The notes below the pieces were generated by a model. The model saw nothing but the letters and a program-made list of their open reading frames with translations, ran no database searches and was not told where the DNA came from. Source: Fusobacterium sp. IOR10 (GTDB lineage Bacteria; Fusobacteriota; Fusobacteriia; Fusobacteriales; Fusobacteriaceae). From it: a stretch of 44,499 nucleotides of DNA. The position numbers and the translations under genes are program-made. Positions 7,794 to 15,739 of this stretch are shown piece after piece. Each line of letters begins with the position of its first letter. The stretch's first letter is position 1. The stretch spans positions 1 through 44,499 of the forward strand of contig NZ_WJWY01000017.1 in assembly GCF_010367435.1 (NCBI RefSeq). Reading direction: 5' to 3'.

Positions 7794-8813
7794 CTAATCC
7801 ATGCTACGTCCTACAATTTTTGCTATCTTTCTCAATTCTTCCATTAATTTATTGAAACGTTTTGGTTTTAATGATTGTGCCCCATCACACCAAGCATTTT
7901 TAGGATCATTATGAACCTCTATCATTAATCCGTCAGCTCCAACTGCTATAGCTGCTTTAGCTAACCCTTCAACCATCCACCATTTTCCTGCTGCATGACT
8001 AGGATCCACAATAACAGGTAAATGAGTTAATTTTTTAACTGCTAATACAGCACTTAAATCCAAAGTATTACGAGTATAGTTTTCAAATGTTCTTATTCCT
8101 CTTTCACATAGGATAACATTTGGATTTCCACTTGCTATAATATATTCTGCTGACATTATCCATTCTTCTATTGTTGCAGATAATCCACGTTTTAATAATA
8201 TAGGTTTAGTTGTTCCCCTTCCTATTGCCTTTAATAATTCAAAGTTTTGCATGTTTCTTGCTCCAACTTGAATTAAATCTACTTTTTCTTCAAATAAAGG
8301 TATTTTTTCTATGGACATTAATTCTGTTACCACTGGTAGTCCATTATTTTTACCTGCTTCAACTAGCATGTCTAAACCTTCTTCCTTTAGACCTTGGAAT
8401 GAGTATGGAGATGTTCTTGGTTTAAAAGCTCCACCTCTTAACATTGAAGCTCCTGATTTTTTAACTTCCATTGCAACTTCATTCATTTGATCCTTTGTTT
8501 CTATTGAACAAGGACCTGCAATTATAGCTAATTTTTCCCCTCCAACTTTAATCCCTGCAACATCTATAATACTGTTTTCTGGATGAAATATTCTATTAGC
8601 TTGTTTATAAGGTTCTTCAATTCTTATTACTTTTTCAACATGTACATTTACTGATATATCCCTTGGGTCTATAGATACAGTATCTCCTATAAGTCCTAAA
8701 ATTGTATAATTTACTCCTTTTATTTCATTTACTTGAAATCCATTTTTCCCCAATTCTTTCATTATTTTTTTTATTTCCAATTCAGGCGTCCCGTTTTTCA
8801 TAACTACAATCAT
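7794..8813 (-). CDS. aroF: DAHP synthase, type I-beta with ferredoxin-like N domain
   Basis: A 339-residue 3-deoxy-7-phosphoheptulonate synthase, the first step of the shikimate pathway. Residues 1 to about 70 (MIVVMKNGTPELEI through VNYTILGLIGDT) match the small ferredoxin-like domain of Thermotoga-type enzymes, which in that relative mediates feedback inhibition by tyrosine and phenylalanine. The barrel follows: IIAGPCSIETKDQM, MLRGGAFKPRTSPYSFQG, GARNMQNFELLKAIG, LLKRGLSATIEEW, ILCERGIRTFENYTRNT and VIVDPSHAAGKWWMV, with the metal and phosphate ligands. The ribosome site is AGAGGGG. It is the first structural gene behind the leader-peptide region at 9241-9508. Calling it aroF rather than aroG is convention only. 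Confidence 0.95.
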   Translation of the reverse strand: MIVVMKNGTPELEIKKIMKELGKNGFQVNEIKGVNYTILGLIGDTVSIDPRDISVNVHVEKVIRIEEPYKQANRIFHPENSIIDVAGIKVGGEKLAIIAGPCSIETKDQMNEVAMEVKKSGASMLRGGAFKPRTSPYSFQGLKEEGLDMLVEAGKNNGLPVVTELMSIEKIPLFEEKVDLIQVGARNMQNFELLKAIGRGTTKPILLKRGLSATIEEWIMSAEYIIASGNPNVILCERGIRTFENYTRNTLDLSAVLAVKKLTHLPVIVDPSHAAGKWWMVEGLAKAAIAVGADGLMIEVHNDPKNAWCDGAQSLKPKRFNKLMEELRKIAKIVGRSMD

Positions 8814-9240
8814 ATTATTTCCCCTCTCTTTGTTTAATTTTTTATTTAAATAATATTATCATTTTTAACCATTTTATTCTAGATAACAATATTTTTATTT
8901 TCTTTGTCGCTTTTTTTTTACAAGGCCATTGATTTACTTAGCTTTATAGAAAAAATACGTATAAATTTGTTCGGTATTTTAGAATTTTATGCTTATTTTT
9001 TATTAAAACTTGAAAAATTTTCAATGTTTAAACATATATTACTTTATTTTTTAAACAATAAAAAATAAACATTAATTATTAAAAACCTATATAATAAATT
9101 TATAATAAGCTCTTAAAACCTATTAAATATTTTATTTTGTATATATTAACACACAAGGCATATGAAATGCAAATAATTTTTATTTTATTTTTGTTTAATT
9201 ATTTTTGTTTAATTATTTCCATATGTAAACTACAATAAAA
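8814..9240 (-). other. Long A/T-rich untranslated leader before the DAHP synthase gene
   Basis: About 430 bases between the attenuator-like terminator and the DAHP synthase start hold no reading frame with a ribosome site on either strand. The stretch is extremely A/T rich with several homopolymer runs. I see no clear second terminator and no promoter with both boxes. It may be simply a long leader, or contain a weak secondary promoter or a processing site. Confidence 0.5.
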
Positions 9241-9265
9241 AAACCTCAGATGTAATCTGAGGTTT
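9241..9265 (-). terminator. Attenuator-type terminator of the aromatic operon leader
   Basis: An 11-bp perfect stem (AAACCTCAGAT / ATCTGAGGTTT, loop of 3) is followed on the minus strand by a run of seven T residues with the stem's own T's. It lies 112 bases after the stop of the 23-codon leader ORF and before the structural genes, not at the end of a gene. That placement fits a conditional terminator. Its 5' arm contains CAGAT, which could instead pair with ATCTG at 9297-9301. Confidence 0.8.
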
Positions 9266-9295
9266 AAATTAATAAATTTATATTAATTCCATATC

Positions 9296-9376
9296 ACAGA
9301 TACACTTTCTTAGCCAATTAATTGTTTAGCAAAAAAAAGTCTATATCTGTTTTGTTAAAACAAGCATAAACTTTTT
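9296..9376 (-). promoter_or_regulatory. Candidate alternative-structure segment of the aromatic attenuator
   Basis: Between leader stop and terminator are mutually exclusive pairings on the minus-strand RNA. ACAGATA (9350-9344) can pair with TATCTGT (9302-9296). AAAAAGT just after the stop (9376-9370) can pair with ACTTTTT (9340-9334), enclosing a small TGTTTT/AAAACA hairpin that shares three bases with ACAGATA. Freed TATCTGT has a 5-bp match to the terminator's 5' arm. A ribosome at the stop would cover AAAAAGT and allow termination; one stalled at the Trp-Tyr-Trp codons would not. This is a hand-built model; no folding energies were computed. Confidence 0.4.
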
Positions 9377-9377
9377 C

Positions 9378-9449
9378 CTAGCACCAATACCAAGAAAATA
9401 TATTTTTAAGAGATATTTTATTTAAATAGCTTTTATTTAACTTTTCCAT
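9378..9449 (-). CDS. Aromatic leader peptide (23 codons, Phe-Ser-Trp-Tyr-Trp-Cys end)
   Basis: A 23-codon reading frame, MEKLNKSYLNKISLKNIFSW followed by YWC and TAG. It begins with ATG behind a good ribosome site (AAGGGGAG), just downstream of the promoter at 9480-9508. Four of its last six residues are aromatic (Phe, Trp, Tyr, Trp), a striking density in an A/T-rich genome where Trp codons are rare. A terminator lies 112 bases further on, then the genes for aromatic amino acid synthesis. This is the arrangement of leader peptides such as TrpL and PheL: when charged aromatic tRNAs are scarce the ribosome stalls and downstream genes are expressed. The peptide itself probably has no function. 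I read this directly from the sequence; I know of no description of this leader. Confidence 0.85.
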   Translation of the reverse strand: MEKLNKSYLNKISLKNIFSWYWC

Positions 9450-9479
9450 TTGTATCTCCCCTTTTTTCTGTTTTTTTGT

Positions 9480-9508
9480 ATTCTAACACTATTCATTTTA
9501 AAAGTCAA
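9480..9508 (-). promoter_or_regulatory. Main promoter of the aromatic operon
   Basis: On the minus strand, TTGACT and TAGAAT are separated by exactly 17 bases, close to the sigma-70-type consensus. The predicted start of transcription (about 9473) is some 25 bases before the leader peptide ATG, which suits a leader with translation starting immediately. Confidence 0.85.
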
Positions 9509-9538
9509 GCTTTATGAAAAACCTAAGGGATAAATTAA

Positions 9539-9568
9539 AAATTCCCCCAGCCTAAGCTAGGGGAATTT
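9539..9568 (-). terminator. Terminator after the PFOR gene
   Basis: AAATTCCCC (9539-9547) pairs with GGGGAATTT (9560-9568). Inside are a single mismatch, a further AGC/GCT pairing and a 4-base loop. On the minus strand T's follow. It lies 22 bases past the PFOR stop and separates the acetate cluster from the aromatic operon promoter. Confidence 0.75.
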
Positions 9569-9589
9569 AGTTAATTATTTAAATAGACA

Positions 9590-12500
9590 CTATTTTTTTT
9601 CTGTTGAAAAGTCCATAGCTGCAAGTCTATTATATTGTCTCCATCTTCTTTGTGCGTCAAATTTATTCTTAGCGAATAATTCTTCAGCATGAGCTGGATT
9701 TGCTTTTTTAAGAGTAGCATATCTAACTTCTCCCATTAGATATTCTTGATATTTATCCCAGTTTGGTTCTTTCATATCTAGAGTTAGAGGGTTTTTACCT
9801 TCTGCTTCTAAAGCTGGGTTATATCTGAATATTGGCCAGTATCCACATTCAGTAGCCAATTTCATTTCAGTTTGAGATTTGCTCATTCCTTTTCTAACAC
9901 CGTGGTTAATACAAGGAGAGTAAGCAATGATTAAAGATGGTCCATCATGAGCTTCAGCTTCAGCTAAGGCTTTTAGATATTGTTGTTGATTTGCACCCAT
10001 TGATACTTGAGCAATATAGATATGTCCATAAGACATTGCTATAGCTGCTAAATCTTTTTTCTTATAAGATTTTCCTGCTGCTGCGAATTTTGCAACTGCT
10101 CCAGTAGGTGTTGATTTAGAAGCTTGTCCTCCTGTGTTAGAGTAAACTTCTGTATCCATAACTAGTATGTTTACATCTTCGTTAGTAGCTAATACATGGT
10201 CAACTCCACCATAACCAATATCATAAGCCCAACCGTCTCCACCAAAGATCCATTGAGATTTTTTAACTAGGTATTGTTTTAAAGAAAGAATTTCTTTAGA
10301 AACTTCACAACCACAAGCTTCTAACAATGGAAGTAATTCATTTTTTACTTCTCTAGTTATTTCAGATGATTTTCTGTTTTCTATCCATTTAGTAAATAAA
10401 GCAGCAACTTTAGCATCTACTTTATCCATATTTTTTTCCATAATGTCTTGAAGTCTATCTCTTAAAGCTTCAACTGCAACACGCATACCAAATCCATATT
10501 CAGCATTGTCTTCAAATAATGAAGATCCCCAAGATGGTCCTTCTCCTTGAGCATTTTTACAATAAGGAGTTGAAGGTGATGATCCTGAATAAATTGAAGA
10601 ACATCCTGTAGCATTTGCTACCATCATTCTATCTCCGAATAATTGAGTTATTGCTTTAATGTAAGGTGTTTCTCCACAACCTGGACAAGCTCCATTGAAT
10701 TCAAATAATGGTTGAGCAAATTGAGATCCTTTTACTGTAGTTTTAGCCATTAAGTTATCTTTGTAAGTTACTTCGTTAAACATATATTTAGCATTTTCTT
10801 CTTGACCTTTTGCTTTTTCTTCGTCAATTGGTTTCATAATTAAAGCTTTTTCTTTTGCTGGACATACGTTAGCACAAGATCCACAACCTGTACAATCCAT
10901 TATAGATACTTGTATTCTATATTGTAATCCATCTAAACCTTTACCAAGTGGTTTTTTAGTTTCTAATCCTTCTGGTGCATTAGCCATTTCTTTTTCATCT
11001 AATAAGAAAGGTCTAATTACAGCATGTGGACATACATAAGCACATTGACCACATTGGATACAATTTTCTACTTGCCATTCAGGAACATTTACTGCTACTC
11101 CTCTTTTTTCTAAAGAAGCTAAACCGTTTTCAATTGTACCGTCTTCATATCCGTTAAATGCTGAAACTGGTAATTCGTTTCCTCTAACGTGGTTTACTGC
11201 ATCAGAGATATTTTTAGCATATGCTGCTGTTTTATCTTCAACACTTCCACAGTCACAAGATCCACAACAAGTTCCACATTCTGATTCACAAGAGATATCG
11301 TTTGGAAGGTCTTTCCATGCTGGATCAACTTTAATTTCTTGAATTCCGTCAGCACCTTTATCAATTGCATCCCAGTTTAATTTAACTACGTCGTCACCTT
11401 TTTTAGCATATGATTTTTTAGCATAATCTTTCATATATTGTTGAGCTTCTGCAAATGGAATGATGTCAGCTAATTTAAAGAATGCAGATTGCATTATTGT
11501 ATTAGTTCTGTTTCCTAGTCCAATTTCTTCAGCTAATTTAGTTGCATTAATTATGTAGAATTTAGCATTTTTTTCAGCTAATTCTTTTTTAAAGCTGTTA
11601 GGAACATTGTGTAATAATTCTTCTTCAGTCCATACAGTATTTAATAGGAATGTTCCACCATTTTTTAATCCTGAAATCATATCATATTTTCCAACATAAG
11701 CTGCAAGAGAACATGCTACAAATGAAGGTGCAGATACTAGATATGTAGATCTAATAGGTTCTTTACCAAATCTTAAGTTAGATCTAGTGATTCCTCCTGA
11801 TTTTTTAGAATCATAAGCGAAATATGCTTGAGCATATAAATCTGTTTTGTCACCTATAATTTTTATTGAGTTTTTGTTAGCTCCAACAGTTCCGTCTGCT
11901 CCTAGTCCGTAGAATAAACAAGCTTTTACGTCTTCTTTAGAAACAACTGTGTGATCAGTAAGTGGTAATGAAGTAAATGTTACATCATCATTAATACCAA
12001 TTGTGAAACTATTTTTAGGTTTGTCTTTTAATAATTCGCTGTAAACTGCAAATATTTGAGAAGGATTAGTATCTTTAGATGATAGTCCATATCTTCCACC
12101 AACGATTACTGGTGAATTTTCTTTTCCGTTGAATAAAGATACAACGTCAAGATATAGAGGTTCTCCAACTGATCCAGCTTCTTTAGTTCTATCTAAAACA
12201 GCAATTTTTTTAACTGATTCAGGTAATGCTTGGAAGAAGTATTTAGCTGAGAATGGTCTGTATAAGTGAACTTTAACTAAACCAACTTTTTCTCCTCTAG
12301 ATAATAAATTGTCAATAACTTCTTCAGCAGTTTCACAAACAGATCCCATAGCAATTATTACTCTGTCAGCTTCTGGATGTCCATAATAGTTAAATGGTTT
12401 GTAATCTCTTCCTGTTGCTTTAGAAATTTCTGATAAGTAATGAGCTACTACATCAGGTACTGCATCATAAAATTTATTTTGAGCTTCTCTTCCTTGGAAG

Positions 12501-13174
12501 TAAATGTCATCGTTTTGAGCTGTTCCTTTTGTTACTGGGAATTCAGGATTTAATGCTCTTTTTCTGAATTCTTCAATTTTATCTCTGTTAACTAATTTTT
12601 TAAATACATCATAATCCATTAGTTCAACTTTTTGAATTTCATGTGAAGTTCTGAATCCGTCAAAGAAATGCATGAATGGTATACTAGATTCTATAGCTGA
12701 TAAATGTGCAACCCCTGCTAAGTCCATTACTTCTTGAACTGAGTTAGATGCTAACATAGCAAATCCAGTTTGTCTTGCTGCATATATATCTTGGTGATCT
12801 CCAAAGATAGATAATGCATGTGTAGATAATGATCTTGCTGATACATGTATAACACCTGGTAATAATTCCCCTGCTATTTTGTACATGTTAGGTATTTTTA
12901 ATAATAACCCTTGAGAAGCTGTATAAGTAGTTGTTAGTGCCCCTGCTAACAAAGAACCATGAACAGTTCCCGCTGCTCCTGCCTCTGATTGCATTTCAAC
13001 TAATTTTACTGGAACATCAAAGATATTTTTCATACCCTTTGCTGCCCATTCGTCAGTATATTCTGCCATTGGTGATGATGGTGTGATAGGATAAATTCCT
13101 GCTACTTCAGTAAACGCATATGATGCGTAAGCTGCTGCTTGGTTCCCATCCATAGTTTGCATTTGTTTTGCCAT
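9590..13174 (-). CDS. nifJ: Pyruvate:ferredoxin (flavodoxin) oxidoreductase
   Basis: A 1194-residue single-chain PFOR, oxidising pyruvate with CoA to acetyl-CoA and CO2 and reducing ferredoxin or flavodoxin in the cytoplasm. Domains in order: pyruvate-binding N terminus (GIYPITPSSPMAEYTDEW), a middle region starting VIIAMGSVCETAEEVIDNL, the 4Fe-4S pair (CIQCGQCAYVCP from residue 705, then CTGCGSCANVCP), and the thiamin diphosphate domain (GDGWAYDIGYGGVDHV, MDTEVYSNTGGQASKSTP). All cluster-binding Cys of the ferredoxin domain are visible. Odd feature: an extra Cys-rich stretch, CESECGTCCGSCDC at residues 629-642, lies ahead of the ferredoxin domain. The ribosome site is GGGAGG. It lies 117 bases after ackA with no strong terminator between, so co-transcription with pta-ackA is likely; a weak TTGAAA-type promoter may exist in the gap. 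Confidence 0.97.
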   Translation of the reverse strand: MAKQMQTMDGNQAAAYASYAFTEVAGIYPITPSSPMAEYTDEWAAKGMKNIFDVPVKLVEMQSEAGAAGTVHGSLLAGALTTTYTASQGLLLKIPNMYKIAGELLPGVIHVSARSLSTHALSIFGDHQDIYAARQTGFAMLASNSVQEVMDLAGVAHLSAIESSIPFMHFFDGFRTSHEIQKVELMDYDVFKKLVNRDKIEEFRKRALNPEFPVTKGTAQNDDIYFQGREAQNKFYDAVPDVVAHYLSEISKATGRDYKPFNYYGHPEADRVIIAMGSVCETAEEVIDNLLSRGEKVGLVKVHLYRPFSAKYFFQALPESVKKIAVLDRTKEAGSVGEPLYLDVVSLFNGKENSPVIVGGRYGLSSKDTNPSQIFAVYSELLKDKPKNSFTIGINDDVTFTSLPLTDHTVVSKEDVKACLFYGLGADGTVGANKNSIKIIGDKTDLYAQAYFAYDSKKSGGITRSNLRFGKEPIRSTYLVSAPSFVACSLAAYVGKYDMISGLKNGGTFLLNTVWTEEELLHNVPNSFKKELAEKNAKFYIINATKLAEEIGLGNRTNTIMQSAFFKLADIIPFAEAQQYMKDYAKKSYAKKGDDVVKLNWDAIDKGADGIQEIKVDPAWKDLPNDISCESECGTCCGSCDCGSVEDKTAAYAKNISDAVNHVRGNELPVSAFNGYEDGTIENGLASLEKRGVAVNVPEWQVENCIQCGQCAYVCPHAVIRPFLLDEKEMANAPEGLETKKPLGKGLDGLQYRIQVSIMDCTGCGSCANVCPAKEKALIMKPIDEEKAKGQEENAKYMFNEVTYKDNLMAKTTVKGSQFAQPLFEFNGACPGCGETPYIKAITQLFGDRMMVANATGCSSIYSGSSPSTPYCKNAQGEGPSWGSSLFEDNAEYGFGMRVAVEALRDRLQDIMEKNMDKVDAKVAALFTKWIENRKSSEITREVKNELLPLLEACGCEVSKEILSLKQYLVKKSQWIFGGDGWAYDIGYGGVDHVLATNEDVNILVMDTEVYSNTGGQASKSTPTGAVAKFAAAGKSYKKKDLAAIAMSYGHIYIAQVSMGANQQQYLKALAEAEAHDGPSLIIAYSPCINHGVRKGMSKSQTEMKLATECGYWPIFRYNPALEAEGKNPLTLDMKEPNWDKYQEYLMGEVRYATLKKANPAHAEELFAKNKFDAQRRWRQYNRLAAMDFSTEKK

Positions 13175-13291
13175 TTTGTTTCCTCCCTTTTTAAACCTTT
13201 TGAGTTTTTATTAATCACATTGGATATTAGAAGAGTATTCCAATACCTTCCTAATATTTTCAATATTATTAGCTTGCCTTTTGTTAATATT

Positions 13292-14494
13292 TTATTTGTT
13301 GTTTACTATATTAAAAGTATCTCTTGCAATTTCTAATTCTTCATTAGTAGGTATTTTAAAGATTTTTGCTTTAGAGTCTGCTGCTGTTAAGTCAACAATA
13401 CCTTTTTTTCTAACTGAGTTTATTTCTTTATCTATTTTAATTCCCATAAACTCTAATCCTTCTAAAACTGCTTCTCTAACACCTGCTGCATTTTCTCCAA
13501 TTCCACCAGCAAAGCAAACTGCGTCTACTCCACCAAGTTGTGCTGCATAGTTTCCTATGTAAGCTTTAATTTTATATATGAACATTTCTTCAGCAAGTAT
13601 TGCTCTTTCATCCCCTGCTTCAACTCCATTTTCCATATCTCTACAGTCAGAAGATTTTCCATATATTCCTAAAATTCCTGATTCTTTATTTAGTCTTGAA
13701 TCCATTTCTTTATCAGAAAGGTTTCTTTTTCCTTTTATAAATAAAACAGCTGCAGGATCAATATCCCCACATCTAGTTCCCATCATTACACCTTGTAATG
13801 GAGTAAGACCCATTGAAGTGTCTATACATTTCCCATCTTTAACAGCTGAGATTGATGCTCCATTTCCTAAATGACATACTATTATATTTGAATGTTCAGG
13901 ATTTCCCATTGCTTTGATACATTCTTCAGAAACGAATTTATGAGATGTACCGTGGAATCCATATTTTCTTACTTTTAATTCAGTATAATCTTCATATGGT
14001 AGTGCATACATGTAAGATTTAGCTGGCATTGTTTGATGAAATGCAGTATCGAATACACATACATTTGGTTTCCCAGGCATTAATTCTCTACAAGTATCTA
14101 TTCCCATTAAGTTTGCTGGATTGTGAAGTGGTGCTAATTCATTGTTTGATTCAATTGCTTTTAATACTTCGTCAGTTAATAATACTGATTTTGCAAATGC
14201 TTCTCCCCCATGAACTACTCTGTGACCTAATGCATCAACTTCATCAACTGAAGCAATTACTCCTATTTCTTTATCAGTTAATGTATTTATTACTAATGTT
14301 AAAGCTTCTTTATGTGTAGGCATTGCTTGTTTAAATTCTTTTTCTAAATCAGTTGAAGGAACTTCATATTCCATTCTTGATCCTTCTATTCCTATTCTTT
14401 CACAAAGTCCCTTTGCAAAAACTAAACCTGATTCAGGATTTAATAATTGATATTTTAAAGATGAACTACCACAATTTATTACCAATACTTTCAT
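13292..14494 (-). CDS. ackA: Acetate kinase
   Basis: A 400-residue acetate kinase of normal length, transferring phosphate from acetyl phosphate to ADP and so making ATP in fermentation. Motifs: the N-terminal VLVINCGSSSLKYQLL, GHRVVHGGE, CVFDTAFHQTMP, RKYGFHGTSHKFV with the catalytic His, VCHLGNGASISAVKDG, DTSMGLTPLQGVMMGTRCGD with the catalytic Arg, and CFAGGIGENAA. The frame runs 25 codons further upstream, but the ATG at 14494 has AAAGGAG at correct spacing and begins the conserved strand, so it is the start. It follows pta by 41 bases. Confidence 0.97.
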   Translation of the reverse strand: MKVLVINCGSSSLKYQLLNPESGLVFAKGLCERIGIEGSRMEYEVPSTDLEKEFKQAMPTHKEALTLVINTLTDKEIGVIASVDEVDALGHRVVHGGEAFAKSVLLTDEVLKAIESNNELAPLHNPANLMGIDTCRELMPGKPNVCVFDTAFHQTMPAKSYMYALPYEDYTELKVRKYGFHGTSHKFVSEECIKAMGNPEHSNIIVCHLGNGASISAVKDGKCIDTSMGLTPLQGVMMGTRCGDIDPAAVLFIKGKRNLSDKEMDSRLNKESGILGIYGKSSDCRDMENGVEAGDERAILAEEMFIYKIKAYIGNYAAQLGGVDAVCFAGGIGENAAGVREAVLEGLEFMGIKIDKEINSVRKKGIVDLTAADSKAKIFKIPTNEELEIARDTFNIVNNK

Positions 14495-14535
14495 TAAATA
14501 AACTCCTTTTACTTTTTTATATTTATTAATACTTA

Positions 14536-15558
14536 TTAATCTTGTGCTGCTATTGTACATGTAGTACAAGCTTGAGCTGAAGTAATTGCAACTAAAACAG
14601 TTATATCATCTATTGAACATCCTCTAGATAAATCGTTTATAGGTGCATTTAAACCTTGAATTATTGGACCATAAGCATTTGCTCCTGCAAGTCTTTGAAC
14701 TAATTTATATCCTATATTACCAGCTGATAAAGTTGGGAATATTAAAACATTTGCATTTCCAGAAACATCAGATAAAGGAGCTTTAACTTCTCCTACTGAT
14801 TTAACTAAAGCAGCATCTGCTTGTAATTCGTCATCAAATCTGAAAGAAACTTTTCTTTCTCTTAATATTTTTCCTGCATCTTTAACTAAATCAACACATT
14901 CATGATGTGCAGAACCTTTAGTTGAGAAAGTCATTAATGCAACTCTTGGATTTATTCCAGCTATTGTTATAGCTGTTTCAGCAGCTGAAGTAGCTATATC
15001 AGCCAATTGTTCTGAAGTTGGTTTTGGTATAACTGAACAATCTCCAAATAATAAGATGCTTCCAAATAAATCTTTCTTTTGAGTTAATTCCATTACAAAA
15101 ACAGAAGAAACTGTTTTTACTCCTGGTCTTGTTCCTATAACTTGAATTCCTGCTCTTAATACGTTAGCTGTTGGTGCAGTTGCTCCAGATACCATTCCTT
15201 CTGCATCTCCCATCTTAACTAACATTGCTCCTAGGAAATCTTTATCAGACATTAATTTTGCTTTTGCTTGTTCAAAAGTCATTCCTTTTTTTGATCTTAT
15301 TTCTGCTAATTTAGTAGCATATGCATCCATTTTTTCAAAATTTTCAGGATCAACTATAGTAGCCCCTTCAATTGAAATTTCATAGGCTTTAGCATCTAAA
15401 GCTATTTTTTCTGCACTTCCTATTAATATTGGACGTGCTAATTTTTCCTTTAATATTTCTGCTGTTGCTCTCATTACTCTTTCATCATGTGCTTCTGGTA
15501 ACACAATCCTACTGTTTGATACTAAGGCTTTTTTTCTTACTTTTCCTAAAAAACTCAC
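14536..15558 (-). CDS. pta: Phosphate acetyltransferase
   Basis: A 340-residue short-form phosphotransacetylase (catalytic PTA domain only), converting acetyl-CoA and phosphate to acetyl phosphate. Seen: RIVLPEAHDERVMRATAEI at the N terminus, DAEGMVSGATAPTANVLRAG, FGDCSVIPKPTSEQLADIA, MTFSTKGSAHHECVDLVKDA, DDELQADAALV, and LSAGNIGYKLVQRLAGANAYGP, which contains the catalytic and CoA-binding residues. The start is the GTG at 15558: the TTG five codons upstream is itself part of the GAGGAGG ribosome site. It is first in the pta-ackA-PFOR group, with a promoter at 15650-15678. Confidence 0.96.
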   Translation of the reverse strand: MSFLGKVRKKALVSNSRIVLPEAHDERVMRATAEILKEKLARPILIGSAEKIALDAKAYEISIEGATIVDPENFEKMDAYATKLAEIRSKKGMTFEQAKAKLMSDKDFLGAMLVKMGDAEGMVSGATAPTANVLRAGIQVIGTRPGVKTVSSVFVMELTQKKDLFGSILLFGDCSVIPKPTSEQLADIATSAAETAITIAGINPRVALMTFSTKGSAHHECVDLVKDAGKILRERKVSFRFDDELQADAALVKSVGEVKAPLSDVSGNANVLIFPTLSAGNIGYKLVQRLAGANAYGPIIQGLNAPINDLSRGCSIDDITVLVAITSAQACTTCTIAAQD

Positions 15559-15649
15559 TTTAGTCCTCCTCAAAGATTTAATAATAATTTATTTATAACA
15601 TTAACTGTTGTTAAACGTAATTTAACTATTTTTCTTAAACTTCAACTAT

Positions 15650-15678
15650 ATATTAACAAATTTTACAAATATTTACAA
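15650..15678 (-). promoter_or_regulatory. Promoter of the pta-ackA-PFOR group
   Basis: On the minus strand, TTGTAA and TAATAT are separated by 17 bases, about 90 bases before the pta start. The surrounding 166-base gap after ftsY is strongly A/T rich. Confidence 0.6.
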
Positions 15679-15739
15679 TTTTTTTTTTGCTTTTTTTCGC
15701 TCTTTTTTCTAACTAAAAAGCAAATAAAACGATTAATTT

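Noticed and set aside
9270-9400. T-box riboswitch instead of a leader peptide
   Set aside because: No T-box consensus (AGGGTGGNACCGCG-like) or specifier-loop layout is present, while a translated aromatic ORF with ribosome site is.
13175-13291. Promoter in front of PFOR
   Set aside because: TTGAAA with GAATAC at 17 bases is too weak to call; the gene may be read from the pta promoter.
14495-14569. 25-codon N-terminal extension of acetate kinase
   Set aside because: The extension has no ribosome site or conservation-like features, whereas the ATG at 14494 follows AAAGGAG and starts the conserved strand.
15559-15573. Upstream TTG as start of pta
   Set aside because: This TTG overlaps the GAGGAGG ribosome site; the GTG at 15558 has proper spacing from it.
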